NCBI RefSeq assembly: GCF_030408735.1 | Contig: NZ_CP047204.1 | Span: forward strand, 2,046,001 to 2,110,000 | Origin: Corynebacterium faecale | GTDB taxonomy: Bacteria; Actinomycetota; Actinomycetes; Mycobacteriales; Mycobacteriaceae | Direction: 5' to 3' | DNA length: 64,000 nucleotides | Shown here: one piece after another, positions 36,666-45,770 of the stretch | Numbering within the stretch: the first letter of the stretch is position 1 | How the letters are laid out: each line of letters begins with the position of its first letter | The notes under the pieces: generated by a model | What the model was told of the DNA's origin: nothing | The model's database searches: none | The model's input: only the letters and a program-made list of their open reading frames with translations | Translations under genes and position numbers: made by a program

Positions 36666-38099
36666 GTGGCGTTTAACACCCCGGAAGAAGTAACCAAGTT
36701 CATCAAGGATGAAAACGTTGAGTTCGTGGACGTTCGATTCACCGACCTTCCCGGTACCGAGCAGCACTTCAGCATCCCGGCCTCTGCATTCGACGAGGAT
36801 GCGATGGAGGAGGGCCTGGCCTTCGACGGTTCCTCCATCCGTGGCTTCACCACCATCGATGAATCCGACATGAACTTGCTGCCCGATCTGGCCACCGCCA
36901 AGATTGATCCGTTCCGCAAGGCCAAGACACTGAACATCAAGTTCTTTGTCCACGACCCCTTCACGCGCGAAGCATTCTCCCGCGATCCACGGAATGTGGC
37001 GCGCAAGGCCGAGCAGTACCTGGCATCCACCGGCATTGCGGATACCTGCAACTTCGGCGCCGAGGCAGAGTTCTACCTCTTCGATTCCGTCCGTTACTCC
37101 ACCGATGTCAACGCCGCGTTCTACCAGGTGGATACCAACGAGGGCTGGTGGAACCGTGGACGTGAGACCAACCTGGACGGCACCCCGAACACCGGTTCAA
37201 AAAACCGCATGAAGGGTGGCTACTTCCCCGTCGCACCTTATGACCAGACCGTGGACATCCGCGATGAGATGGTGGGCAACCTGCGCAATGCCGGTTTCCA
37301 CCTCGAGCGTTTCCACCACGAGGTCGGCGGTGGCCAGCAGGAGATCAACTACCGCTTCAACACCCTGCTGCATGCGGCTGATGATATCCAGACCTTTAAG
37401 TACATCATCAAGAACACTGCCGCTCTGCACGGCAAGGCCGCCACCTTCATGCCGAAGCCACTGGCTGGTGACAACGGTTCCGGTATGCACGCCCACCAGT
37501 CCCTGTGGAAGGACGGCAAGCCACTCTTCCACGATGAGTCCGGATATGCGGGTCTCTCCGATATCGCCCGCTATTACATCGGCGGCATCCTGCACCACGC
37601 CGGCGCCGTCCTGGCCTTCACCAACCCGACGCTGAACTCTTATCACCGCCTGGTTCCCGGCTTCGAGGCTCCGATCAACCTCGTGTACTCACAGCGCAAC
37701 CGTTCCGCTGCCGTGCGTATCCCAATCACCGGTTCCAACCCGAAGGCCAAGCGCATTGAGTTCCGTGCTCCGGACCCATCAGGCAACCCATACCTGGGCT
37801 TCGCCGCCATGATGATGGCCGGCCTGGACGGTGTGAAGAACCGCATCGAGCCCCATGCACCGGTGGACAAGGATCTCTATGAGCTCCCGCCGGAGGAGGC
37901 TGCCTCCATTCCGCAGGCCCCGACCTCACTCGAGGCGTCACTGAAGGCCCTTCAGGAGGATTCCGACTTCCTCACCGAGTCCGATGTGTTCACCGAGGAC
38001 CTCATCGAGGCCTACATCCAGTACAAGTATGACAACGAGATCACCCCGGTCCGCCTGCGCCCGACCCCGCAGGAATTCGAGATGTATTTCGACTGCTAG
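36666..38099 (+). CDS. glnA: Glutamine synthetase I (adenylylatable)
   Basis: It makes glutamine from glutamate and ammonia, as a cytosolic dodecamer. The product has 477 residues from the GTG with AGGAG in front. Landmarks are [15 protein letters not shown] with metal-binding Glu, [34 protein letters not shown] and the adenylylation site Tyr in [10 protein letters not shown]. GlnE is present at 57985, so post-translational control is expected. The leader is about 105 bases long and the promoter overlaps an AmtR-like box. A paralogue with the same features lies at 48501. Confidence 0.97.
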   Translation: MAFNTPEEVTKFIKDENVEFVDVRFTDLPGTEQHFSIPASAFDEDAMEEGLAFDGSSIRGFTTIDESDMNLLPDLATAKIDPFRKAKTLNIKFFVHDPFTREAFSRDPRNVARKAEQYLASTGIADTCNFGAEAEFYLFDSVRYSTDVNAAFYQVDTNEGWWNRGRETNLDGTPNTGSKNRMKGGYFPVAPYDQTVDIRDEMVGNLRNAGFHLERFHHEVGGGQQEINYRFNTLLHAADDIQTFKYIIKNTAALHGKAATFMPKPLAGDNGSGMHAHQSLWKDGKPLFHDESGYAGLSDIARYYIGGILHHAGAVLAFTNPTLNSYHRLVPGFEAPINLVYSQRNRSAAVRIPITGSNPKAKRIEFRAPDPSGNPYLGFAAMMMAGLDGVKNRIEPHAPVDKDLYELPPEEAASIPQAPTSLEASLKALQEDSDFLTESDVFTEDLIEAYIQYKYDNEITPVRLRPTPQEFEMYFDC

Positions 38100-38119
38100 A
38101 CATCCCGCCTCACGGCGCG

Positions 38120-38180
38120 CATGCCCCTCTCCGATAACGCGCCCTTCCCACAGGGCCGGAGTGGGGCATGTCGCCGTTTT
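38120..38180 (+). terminator. glnA terminator
   Basis: CATGCCCC-T-CTCCG (38120-38133) pairs with CGGAG-T-GGGGCATG (38157-38170), then TCGCCGTTTT. Confidence 0.75.
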
Positions 38181-38511
38181 CAGGCCCCGCGCCACACCGC
38201 AGACCACACCGAGCGCACCAGCCATCTCTTGCAATGTGACCACGAACACTCCCAGTTGAGCAATTTTATTCACTGTTGGAAGACGCGCCACCACCGCCGC
38301 CCCACCCCGTGCCATGACCCAGGGTTCAACATGTCCGGCGGGCAGAAAAGAAGTCTCACCACTGATGTTCTCCACCTCCGGTAGAAGCAGATCCACCCGC
38401 TTATTAACGGGGTGACAACAGCTCCATTGCTGGATGCAGGAATGCCAGGGGAAAGGTCGGCACCAATCTGTTTATGGTGGGGTTATCCATCCCCCACAGC
38501 AAAGGAAACTC
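38181..38511. other. Intergenic region downstream of glnA
   Basis: About 330 bases. A minus-strand frame of 152 residues overlaps the glnA 3' end but lacks a start signal and family similarity. The promoter of the first PRC-barrel gene should be near 38470; AAAGGAAAC precedes its ATG. Confidence 0.4.
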
Positions 38512-39057
38512 ATGTCAGAGCACACCGACAAGTATGAGATTGTTTCTCTTCTTCAGGCCAACGCCTATGACAACTCCGGAAGCAAACTGGGAGCCGTTGA
38601 AGGCGTATTCCTCAACGACGACACAGGTTTACCCACGTTTGTGGAAGTCAGCCACGGACTGTTTGGGCGCAATTCCAGCATCGTCCCACTCAGGGGTGCC
38701 CGACTGGAAGCCAGCAAACTGAACCTGGGGTTCGCCAAGGACACCATCCAGGATGCCCCGGACATTAACCCTGACAATGGCTTGAGCACCATCGAGCAGG
38801 ATGATGTCTTCGCGCATTACGGCGTGACCGATGCCGAGGATGCCTCCTATTTCCACCCGGAGATCCCCGAGCAGCCAGACGCCACGGATGTGGGCATCTT
38901 GGATCAGTCCACCGGCACCGCCCTGCCAGGCGATACCTTCGCAGCCCAGGGACAAGCCGCCGAGGCACCAGAAGATGGCAAGACTGCTCAGCGCGATGCC
39001 GCCGACGACGTAGCGGAGTCGGAGAGAATCCGTCTCCGCAGGTTCTCCGGCCGCTAG
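38512..39057 (+). CDS. PRC-barrel domain protein, paralogue 1
   Basis: A soluble 181-residue protein starting at the ATG at 38512 (AAAGGAAACTC upstream). The N-terminal half is a PRC-barrel-like beta domain: GSKLGAVEGVFLNDDTGLPTFVEV, HGLFGRNSSIVPLRGARL, then GFAKDTIQDAPDI. The C-terminal half is acidic and low in complexity, ending in a conserved tail with DAADDVAESERIRLRRF. PRC-barrel proteins of this type are often stress or envelope associated, but no role can be given. It is one of three paralogues within 3.3 kb. Confidence 0.82.
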   Translation: MSEHTDKYEIVSLLQANAYDNSGSKLGAVEGVFLNDDTGLPTFVEVSHGLFGRNSSIVPLRGARLEASKLNLGFAKDTIQDAPDINPDNGLSTIEQDDVFAHYGVTDAEDASYFHPEIPEQPDATDVGILDQSTGTALPGDTFAAQGQAAEAPEDGKTAQRDAADDVAESERIRLRRFSGR

Positions 39058-39106
39058 ACGCTGCTAGACGTTGCTAGACAGAACTGAGCGCCGCTAGCTA
39101 CTTCTC

Positions 39107-39144
39107 ATCCTCCCATGTGATTCTCGTGTGATCCATGGGAGGAT
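39107..39144 (+). terminator. Terminator between PRC-barrel 1 and the SGNH gene
   Basis: An 11-bp inverted repeat ATCCTCCCATG/CATGGGAGGAT with a 16-base loop, between convergent genes. GCTAGACG-type repeats precede it. Confidence 0.6.
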
Positions 39145-39169
39145 TCTCGTTGCCGGAGCGGTTTTTTCG

Positions 39170-40012
39170 TCAGTTGTCCAGGACCGCCCGCACTGCTTCA
39201 GCCATCGCCTCGTGCCCGGTGGAGGTCAGATGAAGAGGATAGGCATCTGTCTCCGCACCCCGGATATCCGCCCACCGCTGTTCGGGAGCGGCGCAGGCGG
39301 TGTGATCCTCTGCAGAGTCGGGTAACACAAAGTCCGCGCCGTGCCGGTGCGCAGCTTCCTCCACCACCCGGTTGATCTCCGCGGTCAGGGAAACGGCCCA
39401 GTTCTGATCAGCTTCAGACACCCCTGCCAACTCCGGACAGTCGCCGGCGGCCACCAGAGGCAGATAACCGGTGACCACCACCTGAGCATGTCCAGCACGT
39501 TCGTTGATCTGTTCATGCACCCGGTCCAGCTTGTCCGGAATTGCCTCCATCCGCTGGTTTATCACAGCTTCCCACTGCTCCACGCACGGTGTCGGTCCGG
39601 TCTGGCGCATCTGGCTGCTGATACATCCAGCTACGTCCCCGAACCCCAGATCATTTCCGCCGATGGAAAGGGTCACCAGCGTGGTGGTTACATCCAGCGC
39701 TTCCAGCTGTGCTGGCAGCTGTCCATCAGGGGTTGCTCGGGGACGAAGAAGATCATCGGTCACCGCCCCCTGACACGACATGTCAGTGACATCTGCATGG
39801 ACGAGCTCCGGATAATTACCCGCCGAGCGAAGGCAGAATGGTTCGCCCCGCAGCGGTTGATCACGTCCACCCATGGCGGCAAAGGAATCCCCCAAGGCCG
39901 CATAGCTTAACGACGCCTCCCCCGCCACCCCGTTCCCGGCCTCGCCGGAGGGTTCACCGCTGCAGGCCACGAGAACGGGGACGACAAGAGCCAATGCCAA
40001 GAGACGCTTCAC
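39170..40012 (-). CDS. SGNH/GDSL-family lipase or esterase, lipoprotein
   Basis: A secreted lipoprotein of 280 residues with signal VKRLLALALVVPVLVAC (lipobox LVAC) and an SGNH hydrolase fold. Block I is ALGDSFAAMGG with the nucleophile Ser. Block III is GGND in TLSIGGNDLGFGD. Block V is DxxH-like in LHLTSTGHEAMA. Members hydrolyse acyl or acetyl esters on lipids or glycans. I choose the GTG at 40012, which has TAGACA 7 bases upstream (possibly leaderless); a GTG at 40042 would add ten residues. It sits between PRC-barrel paralogues 1 and 2 on the opposite strand. Confidence 0.85.
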   Translation of the reverse strand: MKRLLALALVVPVLVACSGEPSGEAGNGVAGEASLSYAALGDSFAAMGGRDQPLRGEPFCLRSAGNYPELVHADVTDMSCQGAVTDDLLRPRATPDGQLPAQLEALDVTTTLVTLSIGGNDLGFGDVAGCISSQMRQTGPTPCVEQWEAVINQRMEAIPDKLDRVHEQINERAGHAQVVVTGYLPLVAAGDCPELAGVSEADQNWAVSLTAEINRVVEEAAHRHGADFVLPDSAEDHTACAAPEQRWADIRGAETDAYPLHLTSTGHEAMAEAVRAVLDN

Positions 40013-40297
40013 GCCTCCCTGTCTACCCGACCGTCGAACCACACGGCGATGATGAGGTTTCTACGGGGGTTCCTCTTCCCTGATCGCACTGACGCCGTGG
40101 CTGTCGGCGGTCGTTTTCCAGCCTGCCCCGGGAGATGCCACACCACCCAACCATGATTCAGGTCACAATTTGATTTTATTCAGATCGTATTTCTGCGGTA
40201 TCCAGTCATGCAGACACTAAATGGGCATAACGGATTAATAACAGTTGCTTTTGAGCCTACGGTGGCGTTAACGGATACCCGCGAACAAAGGAAGATC

Positions 40298-40849
40298 ATG
40301 TCTGAACATACAACCAAGTATGAGATTGTCGCCCTCCTGGATGCCATCGCTCATGATAAGGATGGACACAAGCTGGGAGCGGTCAACGGCATCTTCACCG
40401 ACGATTCGACCGGGCTGCCAGTCCTCGTGGAAGTAAACCACGGGCTCTTCGGCAGACACACTGGAATCGTGCCACTGCGCGGATCCCGGCTGAAGGGCCA
40501 CACCCTGACCCTCGGGTTCTCCAAGGATGCCATCAAGGATGCTCCCGATATCGATCCGAACTTCGGATTGAGCAGTGAAGAACGCGAGACGATTCTTGCT
40601 CATTACGGTCTGAGCAAGGAGGCTGCAGCCGATTATTTCCACCCTGTCATGCCTGAACTCCCTGATGGCGACGAAGTGGGTCTGAAGGCCCCAGTCGCTG
40701 ATAGCGCCGGCCCCGGCGATTCAGGTGATCCCTATGCGGACAAGGTCAACCGTGCAGAGGCTCCCCATGATGCGACCACAGCGGCGCGTGACGCAGCCGA
40801 TGACCGGGCAGAGGCTGAGAGAATCCGTCTCAGCAAATTCAGGCGCTAA
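40298..40849 (+). CDS. PRC-barrel domain protein, paralogue 2
   Basis: A 183-residue paralogue of the protein at 38512, with the same opening (MSEHTTKYEIVALLDAIAHD), HGLFGRHTGIVPLRGSRL and GFSKDAIKDAPDIDPN, followed by an acidic linker and the conserved tail DAADDRAEAERIRLSKF. The ATG at 40298 has AAAGGAAGATC in front. It lies 72 bases before paralogue 3, so the two are probably cotranscribed. Function unknown. Confidence 0.82.
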   Translation: MSEHTTKYEIVALLDAIAHDKDGHKLGAVNGIFTDDSTGLPVLVEVNHGLFGRHTGIVPLRGSRLKGHTLTLGFSKDAIKDAPDIDPNFGLSSEERETILAHYGLSKEAAADYFHPVMPELPDGDEVGLKAPVADSAGPGDSGDPYADKVNRAEAPHDATTAARDAADDRAEAERIRLSKFRR

Positions 40850-40921
40850 AGAACACACCGGAAACTTCTAATAACCATCACGATTCCCAGCGTGGTAACC
40901 CCCTTCGAGAAAGGAAAGAAC

Positions 40922-41752
40922 ATGACAGACGCAATGCCCAACAAGAACGAGATCCGCGAACTTTTTGATGCCACAGCCTATGACAGATCAGGCGATAAGC
41001 TCGGTTCGGTCAATGAGGTATTTCTGGACGACAGGAGTGGTCAGCCGAAATTCGTGGAGGTCAACCACGGTCTCTTCGGCCTGTCCTCCAGCCTGGTTCC
41101 ACTCAGGGGCTCCTCCCTCAGTGCAGGGTCACTCAATCTCGGTTTCAGCAAGGACGCCGTCAAGGACGCGCCCGACATCGACGCAGACAATGGACTGACC
41201 GCCCATGAGGAAGACAGGGTCTACGCACACTACGGCCTGTCCGAGGCCCAGGATGCCGACTACTTCCACCTGGACGGCACCCATGCAGATGCCCCTCTCA
41301 CCCAGACTGATCCCACCAGTCGCAGGGACGCGGACCTCGCTGCCGATGCGCAGGATCCACCCCGCGACCAGGCACCCGGTCATGCCCACAAGGAAGCGGA
41401 TTTCAACATCGTGTCTGAAACATCACCGAGCAACGCCGCCAACTCCGGGGTGGGCGGAGGCGCTCCGGGAGGAGCCGTACGGTCCGATGCGGACACCACC
41501 GTCGCATCAGAACCTGCCGTGGCGGACGACAATGAGCGCTATCCCGCCGATGGCCCGGGCGATCACACACGTGGCGATGTCGTTGAGGGCAAGACCCCCG
41601 GCGACTTCGAGAGGGCTGACTCTGCGGGTAAGCACGCCCGTGGCGACGTGGTTGAGGGCAAGGCCCCCGGCGACTTCGACACCCCGGACAATAAACTGCA
41701 CAGGTTCCCGCTGCGCAAATTCTCTGATCGCCAGACCGGCACGGTGAAGTAA
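40922..41752 (+). CDS. PRC-barrel domain protein, paralogue 3, with C-terminal repeats
   Basis: A 276-residue paralogue. The PRC-barrel half is conserved (GDKLGSVNEVFLDD, HGLFGLSSSLVPLRGSSL, GFSKDAVKDAPDIDAD). It differs by a long disordered, Asp/Ala/Pro-rich C-terminal half with two copies of a repeat (HTRGDVVEGKTPGDFE and HARGDVVEGKAPGDFD) before the tail HRFPLRKFSD. AAAGGAAAGAAC precedes the ATG, and a strong terminator follows 25 bases after the stop. It may be a two-gene unit with paralogue 2. Confidence 0.82.
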   Translation: MTDAMPNKNEIRELFDATAYDRSGDKLGSVNEVFLDDRSGQPKFVEVNHGLFGLSSSLVPLRGSSLSAGSLNLGFSKDAVKDAPDIDADNGLTAHEEDRVYAHYGLSEAQDADYFHLDGTHADAPLTQTDPTSRRDADLAADAQDPPRDQAPGHAHKEADFNIVSETSPSNAANSGVGGGAPGGAVRSDADTTVASEPAVADDNERYPADGPGDHTRGDVVEGKTPGDFERADSAGKHARGDVVEGKAPGDFDTPDNKLHRFPLRKFSDRQTGTVK

Positions 41753-41777
41753 CACCACCTTCCCCACCTGTTAACCA

Positions 41778-41810
41778 ATCCCCGCCAGGGCTTCCTGGCG
41801 GGGATTTTCC
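41778..41810 (+). terminator. Terminator after PRC-barrel paralogue 3
   Basis: A perfect 12-bp stem ATCCCCGCCAGG/CCTGGCGGGGAT with loop GCTT, followed by TTTTCC. Confidence 0.92.
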
Positions 41811-42474
41811 CATCCCGTTCATCGTGTGTCAGATTCACGCACTGCATGGGATTGAGCTCACCCTCCATCACCACACCGCTGCTATATACCCCCGATACCT
41901 TGGATCACCCCATCCACCTCCCCCATGTGGGATCATGCCCGAATTGGGCGGGGGTGCACATCTCGAAAATGGACCATCACAGCGCTTTTAGGAACCCAAA
42001 TACAGGCGAAGACCAAAAAGGAGTGGATTCCACATCAACCCACACCGCGGGGTACATACCCTGACCCCCTAACCAAGTATGGGGACCCCCCTGGGGCCGA
42101 ACCCACTGAATATCACCGAAAGTCGCTGGTAAAGCACCGAAACGGCTCAAACCCACCATTTCCATACCCAATGATAATCCCAAACCCAACGGCAGCAGTT
42201 CTTAACACCAGGACAGTCAAAGAACCCCCGATAGGGGTGATTTTGGCCGCCGACCACTCTCCACAATGCAGAATGCCTGAAAATCGGAATGTGAATCTGG
42301 CTAATAAAGTCTTGTTAATACACTCACATTAGGTCAATCTTTAGATGCATGACCGGGATCGCTATTTGTTTGTAATGTTCATCACTCATACCGTCCTAGG
42401 TGATGCACAGCGCCCCACACCATGCATTGGTGAGGGAACGTTCCACCCTCTGGATTACTTAGGACTGATCAAAT
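41811..42474. other. Long intergenic region upstream of the P450 gene
   Basis: About 660 bases without a convincing gene, more A+T-rich toward the P450. The P450 promoter should lie here; AGGA at 42460-42463 is a distant Shine-Dalgarno. The leader element seen at 45.6 and 48.2 kb is not present. Confidence 0.5.
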
Positions 42475-44817
42475 ATGACTGATACTTTGGCCAACCCCTC
42501 AGCAGACGCGTCCGCCTGCCCATACCTCAACGGTGAGATGGTTGATCTCGAGGCCCTGAGTAATCGCAAGAGCCTCTCCGATGAGAAGTTCGATGCCCTG
42601 GGTGCTGAATTCGTCAACGATCCCTGGGGACATACCGAGTGGTCCTTCCATAACGAGCCGGTCTTCTATTCCCACAAGCTGGGCTACTGGGTGGTCACCC
42701 GCTATGAAGACATCATGAAGATCTTCAAGGACACCGAGAATTACTCGGCCACCAACGCCCTCCAGAAGGCGGTGCCACTGTCAGATGAAGCCAAGGATGT
42801 TCTTGATGAATACGGATACGATTTCCGCGACACCATCGTCAACACCGATGAACCTATCCACACTCCCCGCCGTCGCGCACTGGAAGAGCCCTTTAAGGTT
42901 GAGCAGCTCCGCAAACTGGAAGGGGTTGCCCGCAAGACAGTCGACAGCTACATCGACCAGTTCATCGCCGATGGTGAAGTTGACCTTTATAAGGACCTCC
43001 TGCACATCTCCCCACTGACTGTGGCCCTGCAGTTCATGGGCATCCCTGCGGAGGATATGGCGAAGATCCATGAGTACTCAATGGCCCACGCCACCAGTAC
43101 CTGGGGCAAACCTGCACCCGGCGAGGACATCAAGGTCGCAGAAACCAACGGTAAGTTCTGGCAGCACTCCCAAAAGGTGCTGGCCAAGCTCATGGCCGAT
43201 GAGAACGCAGAGGGCTGGGTGCCCCATTCCATCCGCGCACACCGCGAAGACCCGGATGCTGTTCCGATGTACTACCTGCGGTCCAAGACGATGTCCGCCG
43301 TCACCGCCGCGCATGACACCACCTCCAACTCCGCGTCCAACCTGTTTATCTTCCTGCAGACCGAACGCCCTGACCTGTGGAAGCTGCTCCTGCAGAAGCC
43401 TGAGCTGATTCCCAACGCGGTGGAGGAATCCCTGCGACTCAACGGTGGTTCACATGCCTGGCGTCGCAAGACCGTCAATGAGGTCGAGGTTCGCGGAGTC
43501 ACCATCCCCGCCGGCGAGGATGTTCTCCTGGTGACATCAGTGGCCAACCGTGACCCTGAGGTCTTCCCCGATCCGCATACTTTCGACCTGTACCGCGATA
43601 ACGTGACCAAGCACATGACCTTCGGATATGGCATCCACCAGTGCATGGGCCGCAACCTGGCACGCATGCAGATGCAGATTCTTTTCCAGCAGATCCTCAA
43701 GCGTCTCCCCCACATCAACATCGTTCAAGATCAGGACTTCGGACGCCTGCCCTCGATCTCCTTCCGTGGGCCACAGTCCATCAAGGCAACCTGGGATGCC
43801 TCCATCAACCCGGAGAACTTCGGCCCGGTTTCGGAGCAGAACCCGACCATCGTCTACAACGGCCCGGGGCGTGAACTGCGCACCCGCACCATGGTGGTTT
43901 CCGCCACCCAGGACTCAACTGATCGCATCCGTCGGATCACTCTGACCAACATGGATGGCACCGATCTTCCCAAGGCCTTCTCCGGTGCCCACATTGAGAT
44001 CAACGCCGGCGGTCTCAACCGCCAGTATTCACTGGTGAACGAAACACCAAATGAGTGGGAAATTGCTGTTCAGTTGGAGGAGGACAGCCGTGGCGGTTCC
44101 AGGTGGATCCATGAAAACCTCAAGCCTGGTTCCCTGGTGGAGGTCCGCGGACCACGTCATAATTTCCGCTTCAATAAAAACGCCCACAAGCTGGTCCTCG
44201 TCGGCGCGGGAATTGGCATCACACCGATGCTCGCCATGGCAGATGAAGCGAAGCGGGAAGGCATTGATTATGAACTGCACTACTCAGGCAGTTCGAAGCA
44301 GAGCATGGCCTATATGGAGCGCATCGTCCGTGATCACGGTGGCACCGCGGAGTTCTACATCTCCGACGAGGGAACCCGCATGGATGTCTCCCAGTTCGCC
44401 GGACGTTATGAAAAAGGAGTCCAGCTTCTGACCTGTGGCCCGGATCGTTTCACCAACGCTGTTATTGAAGCCACCACCGGCTGGCCGGAGGATACCGTCC
44501 GTCGGGAATCCTTCACCGCCACCACCCTGGTCGATGCATCCAAGAACAAGGCCTTCACCGTGGTCAAGAACTCCACGGGCGAGGAATTCGAGGTTCCCGC
44601 AAACATGACGCTGCTTGAAACACTCGAGGCAGCCGGAGAAGATCTCTATGCGGAGTGCCGTGAAGGTATCTGTGGCACCTGTGAGGTGGGAATCATCTCC
44701 GGCGAGGCGGAGCACCATGATGTCATTCTCTCCGAGAAGGAAAAGCGTGAGAATAACGCACTCATGACCTGCGTTTCCCGTGGCCGTTGCGGTGACAAGT
44801 TAGTCCTGGATATCTAG
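42475..44817 (+). CDS. Self-sufficient cytochrome P450 (P450-reductase-ferredoxin fusion)
   Basis: A 780-residue fusion in the order of class VII (CYP116B-like) enzymes. The P450 domain (about residues 1-445) has the I-helix motif TAAHDTTS, ExxR in EESLR and the heme loop FGYGIHQCMG. It is followed by a phthalate-dioxygenase-reductase-like part with a flavin-binding RQYSL and the nicotinamide motif VGAGIGITPM, and a C-terminal plant-type [2Fe-2S] domain with CREGICGTC and a later Cys in LMTCVS. It should oxidise a small substrate with NAD(P)H and O2 without separate partners. Neighbours (ornithine-cyclodeaminase and glutamine synthetase homologues) hint at an amine or N-heterocycle substrate, which is inference. 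Confidence 0.92.
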   Translation: MTDTLANPSADASACPYLNGEMVDLEALSNRKSLSDEKFDALGAEFVNDPWGHTEWSFHNEPVFYSHKLGYWVVTRYEDIMKIFKDTENYSATNALQKAVPLSDEAKDVLDEYGYDFRDTIVNTDEPIHTPRRRALEEPFKVEQLRKLEGVARKTVDSYIDQFIADGEVDLYKDLLHISPLTVALQFMGIPAEDMAKIHEYSMAHATSTWGKPAPGEDIKVAETNGKFWQHSQKVLAKLMADENAEGWVPHSIRAHREDPDAVPMYYLRSKTMSAVTAAHDTTSNSASNLFIFLQTERPDLWKLLLQKPELIPNAVEESLRLNGGSHAWRRKTVNEVEVRGVTIPAGEDVLLVTSVANRDPEVFPDPHTFDLYRDNVTKHMTFGYGIHQCMGRNLARMQMQILFQQILKRLPHINIVQDQDFGRLPSISFRGPQSIKATWDASINPENFGPVSEQNPTIVYNGPGRELRTRTMVVSATQDSTDRIRRITLTNMDGTDLPKAFSGAHIEINAGGLNRQYSLVNETPNEWEIAVQLEEDSRGGSRWIHENLKPGSLVEVRGPRHNFRFNKNAHKLVLVGAGIGITPMLAMADEAKREGIDYELHYSGSSKQSMAYMERIVRDHGGTAEFYISDEGTRMDVSQFAGRYEKGVQLLTCGPDRFTNAVIEATTGWPEDTVRRESFTATTLVDASKNKAFTVVKNSTGEEFEVPANMTLLETLEAAGEDLYAECREGICGTCEVGIISGEAEHHDVILSEKEKRENNALMTCVSRGRCGDKLVLDI

Positions 44818-44904
44818 TCCCGATGCCCTCATTCCCCGGGGAGTACCACCCCGGGTGGCTTTCCCCGTCCATCACAGAACCCCGTTTCACGAAAGAGTAG
44901 AACC

Positions 44905-45141
44905 ATGGCACACATTGATATGTGGGATATTTTCCGCGACGTTCCTCAGGAAGCTCTGGCCGGGCACTTCCGCCGCTACCTGGAAAATCACCCTGAGCAG
45001 GAACTCCTCGGGGGCAAGTCTGACTCGGAATTGGCTGAGCTGTTGGTCGTGGCTTCCACTGGAGCTGCAGATGACCGGGCTGTCACCCAGATCTTTGACT
45101 ACGCGATGAAGTTCCTTCGTTTCGAAGAAGCCCACCAGTAG
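44905..45141 (+). CDS. Small protein linked to the P450, function unknown
   Basis: A 78-residue acidic, helical, soluble protein (MAHIDMWDIFRDVPQEALAGHFRRYLENHPEQELLGG and so on) with a GAAAGAG Shine-Dalgarno. It starts 87 bases after the P450 stop, with no terminator between, and is followed by one, so the two form an operon. No Cys is present, so it is not a ferredoxin. It could be a regulatory or coupling partner of the monooxygenase. I do not recognise a family. Confidence 0.8.
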   Translation: MAHIDMWDIFRDVPQEALAGHFRRYLENHPEQELLGGKSDSELAELLVVASTGAADDRAVTQIFDYAMKFLRFEEAHQ

Positions 45142-45182
45142 TACTGAGCGACTCTCCCCGGGCTACCGGGGAACACACCATA

Positions 45183-45238
45183 AGCTGCCCCCGTGTTTCA
45201 CAGGTATTTTTCCTGAGAGACAGGGGCAGCTGTCTTAT
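45183..45238 (+). terminator. Terminator of the P450 operon
   Basis: AGCTGCCCC (45183-45191) pairs with GGGGCAGCT (45223-45231); T-rich loop and TGTCTTAT after the stem. Confidence 0.6.
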
Positions 45239-45494
45239 CTACCGGTCTGCTGGAACTACACCCCCGGTGATCCGACCACCAGAGACTTCTGCATACAACC
45301 TGCAGGCGGTGTACTGCTCTCATCATCATGGTGAGATATACAGATTCGCCTTGAGGCCGGCACCCCTACCCCGGCGAGCGGTTCGTGGGGAAGGTTTAAG
45401 AATAGTCCTGTGTGAGCCTTCAGCTGCAGGAATGTTCCTCGATGTGGTGGCAGCCACATATCTGGGAGGAACCCATCCAAGTCCCCTCGAAAAC

Positions 45495-45770
45495 CCCATT
45501 CGGGGGTGAGGTGATGAGTGGCTGCTACGGCACCGGGTTTATCCCGCCTCACCTTGTCTTATCCCCACGTCCACCAATGCTTATCAGTTAAAACCAATGA
45601 ATTTTCTCAGACCAGCAGGTTTTATTTATGTAGTCTCAGGGTTTGAAGACATCACCGCGCGAGATGCAGTTTCGGGTTACAAGGCGGTCCCCGTCTTCAG
45701 GGCGCGGCCGTTGAAGCGTGCCTGGGAGCGTCACTTGAACCCCGCCTAGAAAGGTATATGTGAGCTCCCC
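45495..45770. repeat. Diverged upstream-region duplicate, copy A
   Basis: From CCCCATTCGGGGGTGA through CGGGTTT, GCCTCACCT, CCAGCAGGTTTT and TTATGTA to GTGAGCTC, this stretch aligns with about 48050-48305 (copy B). Identity is about 65-75% in the outer part and about 90% in the leader core, by hand alignment. Confidence 0.75.
45639..45759 (+). ncRNA. Candidate cis-regulatory leader RNA, copy A
   Basis: The predicted transcript starts just after TATGTA (45627-45632). P1 is TGAAGAC/GTCTTCA (45644-45650 with 45693-45699) and P2 is ACCGC/GCGGT (45654-45658 with 45684-45688). They enclose CGA-GATGCAGTT-TCG and a GGGTTAC strand. GGGTT (45674-45678) can also pair with AACCC (45738-45742), six bases before the Shine-Dalgarno GAAAGG (45749-45754) of the following gene, which would give a pseudoknot-like switch. 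The core is about 90% identical to copy B at 48198. I do not know this motif. Confidence 0.55.

Noticed and set aside
37938..38396. Minus-strand frame of 152 residues at the end of glnA
   Set aside because: Overlaps the glnA coding end and its terminator; no ribosome binding site or family.
45256..45552. Minus-strand frame of 98 residues upstream of the OCD-family gene
   Set aside because: Overlaps the duplicated upstream region, which is conserved as DNA with gaps that break any reading frame.
45639..45759. Leader element as a glycine, guanidine, SAM, cobalamin or cyanobacterial glnA riboswitch
   Set aside because: None of the consensus strings of these classes that I remember fits the core GAAGACAT..ACCGC..GATGCAGT..GCGGTCCCC.
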